Shown piece by piece: positions 63,815 to 64,000 of a stretch of DNA of 64,000 nucleotides (its first letter is position 1; every line of letters begins with the position of its first letter). The translations under genes were made by a program, and so were the position numbers. The notes under the pieces are model-generated. The model did not search any database, was not told where the DNA came from, and saw nothing but the letters and a program-made list of their open reading frames with translations. The stretch is taken from NCBI RefSeq assembly GCF_900070325.1, contig NZ_LN879430.1:767001-831000 (forward strand). Direction: 5' to 3'. Source of the DNA: Herbinix luporum (GTDB lineage: Bacteria; Bacillota; Clostridia; Lachnospirales; Lachnospiraceae).

Positions 63815-64000
63815 ATGAAATTTGTAATCCCCGAAGGCTATAAGCCACAATTAAGTATTAAAGAAACAGAAATTGCTATTAAAGAAGTAAAGGATTTTTT
63901 TGAAAGAGAACTGGCAAAACAGTTAAATCTTATTAGGGTTTCGGCACCATTATTCGTAAAAGCTGAGTCTGGCTTAAATGATAATTTAAGTGGCGTTGAA
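63815..64000 (+). CDS. asnA: aspartate-ammonia ligase AsnA (3' end outside window)
   Basis: The first 62 codons are visible: [36 protein letters not shown] and [23 protein letters not shown]. This is the N-terminal region of class II aaRS-like asparagine synthetase A, which makes asparagine from aspartate and ammonia with ATP. The frame continues past base 64000. ATG behind GGGAGGTAGTA. Confidence 0.9.
   Translation, partial: MKFVIPEGYKPQLSIKETEIAIKEVKDFFERELAKQLNLIRVSAPLFVKAESGLNDNLSGVE

Overview
The window is AT-rich and looks like chromosome from an anaerobic, spore-forming, plant-sugar-fermenting Firmicute of the Clostridia, probably Lachnospiraceae. That placement is inferred from strong GGAGG ribosome sites, Rex, rubredoxin and ferredoxin, an isopropylmalate-synthase-like (Re)-citrate synthase candidate beside isocitrate dehydrogenase, xylose isomerase, and YesMN-regulated oligosaccharide importers. 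No rRNA, tRNA or CRISPR was seen.

Layout. 1-3 kb: end of a 2-hydroxyacid dehydrogenase and a small membrane-protein/XRE-regulator operon. 3-7.6 kb: polyamine importer potABCD with an XRE-cupin regulator. 7.9-9 kb: aroC. 9-11.3 kb: small exported or hypothetical proteins. 11.4-14.8 kb: a subtilase and two glycosyltransferases. 15-17.1 kb: xylA, ferredoxin, rubredoxin. 17.2-23 kb: tcdA, an HD protein, a DUF554 protein, then a citrate synthase candidate, isocitrate dehydrogenase and a GntR regulator. 23-31.4 kb: ABC-F protein, rex, acpS, NAD(P)HX repair, alr, a MazF-like toxin, a CNNM/CorC protein. 31.7-33.4 kb: STAS-like protein and a chemotaxis receptor. 33.7-41.7 kb: YesM/YesN two-component system with a binding protein and two permeases. 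41.8-42.8 kb: histidine phosphatase and rlmH.

From 42.8 to 58.5 kb lies a roughly 15.7-kb mobile element inserted into the 3' end of rlmH, as staphylococcal SCC cassettes are. Both junctions carry GAGCC. The displaced host codons for Pro-Tyr-His-Lys-stop lie at the far end (58484-58498), and rejoining the element ends gives an imperfect palindrome of about 50 bp, a good attP. Cargo: a large serine recombinase, a type I restriction-modification system with an adjacent tyrosine recombinase, a HUH replication initiator of the phage gene II family with origin-like repeats, a DUF6602-like protein with an RX4H (HEPN-like) partner, an RNase H-like/ParB-like fusion, a 54-residue protein, a degenerate RlmH-like protein, and a ten-copy repeat array with helically phased spacing. 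Integration strips the last three residues from the host RlmH, while the element's own RlmH-like protein keeps that tail but has lost the glycine-rich SAM loop. This suggests the two may act together.

From 58.6 kb to the end: an amidase, a large dyad-symmetric control region, a three-gene monosaccharide ABC importer, a small hypothetical gene and the start of asnA.
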